The notes below the pieces were generated by a model, which ran no database searches, was not told the DNA's origin, and was given only the letters and a program-made list of their open reading frames with translations. The position numbers were made by a program, and so were the translations under genes. Below, piece by piece: positions 5,089-6,617 of a stretch of DNA of 6,617 nt; position 1 is the first letter of the stretch; every line of letters begins with the position of its first letter. The DNA is from Thermoplasmata archaeon (GTDB taxonomy: Archaea; Thermoplasmatota; Thermoplasmata; Lutacidiplasmatales; UBA184): positions 1-6,617 of the forward strand of contig JASHWY010000049.1 of assembly GCA_030043835.1 (NCBI GenBank), written 5' to 3'.

Positions 5089-6477
5089 GTGGCTCGCGTT
5101 CCGACCGTAAACGACCCACCGGTAGAACCCTACCGGATCAAGGTCGTCGAATCGATCGCCCTTCTCTCCCCGGAGGAGCGGGAACGGGCGCTCCAGCGTG
5201 CCGGGTACAACTTGTTCAACATCCTGTCGGAGGAGGTCTACATCGACCTGTTGACCGACTCCGGCACGTCGGCCATGAGCGACCGACAGTGGGCCGGCAT
5301 GATGCTCGGCGACGAGGCCTACGCCGGGAGCCGGAACTTCGTCCACTTCGAATCGACCGTGCGCGAGCTCACGGGATATCCCCACATCATCCCCACCCAC
5401 CAGGGGCGCGCGGCCGAGCACCTCTTGCTCGCCCAGTTGGCTCACCCCGGCGCAATCGTGCCGAACAACATGCACTTCGACACGACCCGGGCTCACGTGA
5501 TCCGAGTCGGGGCGAAGCCCCTCGACCTCGCGGTGCCGGAAGCGTACGACTGCGAAAGCCCTCACCCCTTTAAGGGAGATATCGAGGTCCCAAAGCTCAC
5601 CGCGCTCCTCGAAGGACCTGCGGGTCCGTCGGTTCCGCTCGTGATGGTGACGCTCACCAACAACACCGGGGGAGGGCAGCCCGTGTCGCTCGCCAACGTG
5701 CGCGAGGTCTCTAGTATCTGTCGGCGTCACGGGAAGCCCCTCTATCTGGACATCTGCCGTTGGGCGGAGAACGCCTTTCTCATCCGGGATCGAGAAGCCG
5801 GTGAGGCCCAACGTTCCGTACGCGAGATCGGGCGCGAGATCTTCGACCTCGCGGACGGTGCGCTCATGAGCGCGAAGAAGGACGGTCTCGTCAACATGGG
5901 AGGCTTCATTGCCACTCGAGACGCCCGGCTGGCGGCCCGTCTCAAGGAGGAACTGATCCTGTTCGAGGGGTTCCCGACGTACGGTGGGCTCGCCCGGCGT
6001 GACCTCGAGGCAATCTCCATCGGCCTTCGGGAGGCGACGGACGAGCGGTACCTGGAGCACCGGATCGGCCAGGTTCGCTTCCTCGCTGACCTTCTGAGCT
6101 CGAACGACATTCCCATCATGCACCCTCCCGGAGGCCACGGGGTCTACCTCGACGTCCATCGTTTCCTCCCGAACCTTACCGCGTCCCAACTCCCGGGGCA
6201 GGCCCTCTCCGTCGAACTGTATCGGGAGGGAGGGGTTCGTTCCGTCGAGGTCGGGGCGATCATGTTCGGTGAGGAGGAGGCCGCTTCCGGACGCACGCTC
6301 GAACTCGTCCGACTGGCAATCCCGCGACGTGTCTACACGGAGACTCACCTCCGCTACGTCGCTGAGGTCGTTCGGCGGGTCTGGGACCGACGGACCACGG
6401 TCCGGGGGTTGCGAATGGTGGAGGCTCCCGAGAATCTGCGTCACTTCACGGCCCGCTTTGCTCCCGACGGCGGGTGA
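5089..6477 (+). CDS. tnaA: Tryptophanase (PLP-dependent beta-eliminating lyase)
   Basis: The product belongs to the tryptophanase/tyrosine phenol-lyase family, which splits the aromatic ring from the amino acid by beta-elimination, giving pyruvate and ammonia. It has 462 residues, normal length. Visible family parts: YIDLLTDSGTSAMSDRQWAG (51-70), GDEAYAGS (74-81, catalytic Y78), PTHQGRAAEHLL (102-113), F130 that stacks on PLP, D221 and R224 near the cofactor, MSAKKDGLVNMGG (260-272) with Schiff-base lysine K264, and IPRRVYT with carboxylate-binding R413. Positions that separate the two enzymes side with tryptophanase: D131 (Asp137 in E. coli TnaA, Thr in the phenol-lyase), V386 (Val394, Met), V388 (Ile396, Arg381) and H452 (His463, Phe). 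Indole release from tryptophan is therefore the best prediction, though another substrate is not excluded. The GTG start at 5089 fits the family N-terminus (PPVEPYRIK) and the TATA spacing. Confidence 0.88.
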   Translation: MARVPTVNDPPVEPYRIKVVESIALLSPEERERALQRAGYNLFNILSEEVYIDLLTDSGTSAMSDRQWAGMMLGDEAYAGSRNFVHFESTVRELTGYPHIIPTHQGRAAEHLLLAQLAHPGAIVPNNMHFDTTRAHVIRVGAKPLDLAVPEAYDCESPHPFKGDIEVPKLTALLEGPAGPSVPLVMVTLTNNTGGGQPVSLANVREVSSICRRHGKPLYLDICRWAENAFLIRDREAGEAQRSVREIGREIFDLADGALMSAKKDGLVNMGGFIATRDARLAARLKEELILFEGFPTYGGLARRDLEAISIGLREATDERYLEHRIGQVRFLADLLSSNDIPIMHPPGGHGVYLDVHRFLPNLTASQLPGQALSVELYREGGVRSVEVGAIMFGEEEAASGRTLELVRLAIPRRVYTETHLRYVAEVVRRVWDRRTTVRGLRMVEAPENLRHFTARFAPDGG

Positions 6478-6498
6478 CGGTCGAAACGCCTCCGCGCT

Positions 6499-6506
6499 CT
6501 TTATCA
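6499..6506 (+). promoter_or_regulatory. Candidate TATA box of the last, partial gene
   Basis: CTTTATCA, in an otherwise GC-rich 50-base gap, is centred 25-26 bases before the ATG at 6528. As for rpo7, this spacing predicts a leaderless mRNA; no Shine-Dalgarno sequence precedes the ATG. Confidence 0.5.
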
Positions 6507-6527
6507 ACCGAGTTGCACCGTGGCTCC

Positions 6528-6617
6528 ATGAGAGATCGAATGGCCTCGAGATCTCGCCGGTCGGTCTATGAGATTCGATCCACGTTCCGGGCCCCGCTGT
6601 CGTTTGTGTTCGACTGG
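6528..6617 (+). CDS. Possible SRPBCC/START-domain protein, N-terminal fragment
   Basis: Thirty codons are open to the window end with no stop. The predicted start is basic (MRDRMASRSRRSVYEI) and is followed by RSTFRAPLSFVFDW. A beta strand followed by R-A-P-x-x-x-V-F-D-W is the usual opening of SRPBCC (START/Bet v 1-like) domains, which bind hydrophobic ligands in a deep pocket; several archaeal proteins start this way. With so little sequence, no ligand or role can be given. The ATG at 6528 is chosen because its TATA-like box is 25-26 bases upstream; the in-frame ATG at 6540 is the alternative. It follows the tryptophanase gene by 50 bases in the same direction, but appears to have its own promoter. 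Confidence 0.55.
   Translation, partial: MRDRMASRSRRSVYEIRSTFRAPLSFVFDW

Noticed and set aside
4842..5573. Open frame of 243 codons on the plus strand spanning the end of rps27ae, the gap and the start of the tryptophanase gene
   Set aside because: It is out of frame with two recognised genes, lacks motifs and is dominated by Arg, Pro and Gly.
5059..6507. Open frame of 482 codons on the minus strand, antisense to the whole tryptophanase gene
   Set aside because: Its protein has no recognisable motif and is rich in Arg, Val, Asp and Glu in the way antisense translations of GC-rich genes are; the plus-strand gene carries all catalytic residues of a known family.

Overview
The window is a GC-rich stretch of an archaeal chromosome. 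The clearest evidence is a core information-processing cluster found only in archaea: RNA polymerase subunit Rpo7 (RpoE'), Spt4 (RpoE''), the archaeal GTP-dependent dephospho-CoA kinase (DUF359), ribosomal protein S24e and ribosomal protein S27ae. A class II (archaeal-type) glyceraldehyde-3-phosphate dehydrogenase and TATA boxes about 26 bases ahead of start codons agree with this. Acyl-CoA dehydrogenase and tryptophanase genes point to a heterotroph using fatty acids or amino acids. A high-GC, Thermoplasmata-like lineage would fit, but that placement is only a guess from gene content.

Layout. Positions 1-1745 are on the minus strand: an acyl-CoA dehydrogenase gene followed 9 bases later by thiL (thiamine-monophosphate kinase), which is cut by the window start. 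A 103-base divergent intergenic region with back-to-back TATA-like boxes and a 10-base palindrome separates this pair from gap (1849-2940, plus strand). A strong TATA box at 2953-2960 then drives the plus-strand operon rpo7-spt4-DPCK-rps24e-rps27ae (2983-4965), whose genes overlap or lie 4-6 bases apart. After 123 bases holding another TATA-like box comes a beta-eliminating lyase (5089-6477). Its specificity residues are those of tryptophanase rather than tyrosine phenol-lyase. The last 140 bases hold a fourth TATA box and the first 30 codons of a gene whose start resembles SRPBCC/START-domain proteins.

How the genes fit together. Rpo7 and Spt4 act in transcription initiation and elongation. 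S24e and S27ae belong to the small ribosomal subunit. The DUF359 kinase makes CoA, which the acyl-CoA dehydrogenase upstream would use. Gap serves central carbon metabolism and ThiL makes the cofactor thiamine diphosphate. Tryptophanase would release indole, pyruvate and ammonia from tryptophan.

Nothing here looks like a mobile element, defence system, CRISPR array or RNA gene. The points most worth a second look are the tryptophanase-type active site directly downstream of the ribosomal operon, where kae1 is often found in archaea. Others are Ala/Pro/Lys-rich C-terminal tails on three proteins of one operon, the split between leaderless first genes and Shine-Dalgarno-led internal genes, and the palindrome in the divergent promoter region. 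Because of the high GC content, long open frames run antisense to nearly every real gene; these were judged to be shadows.
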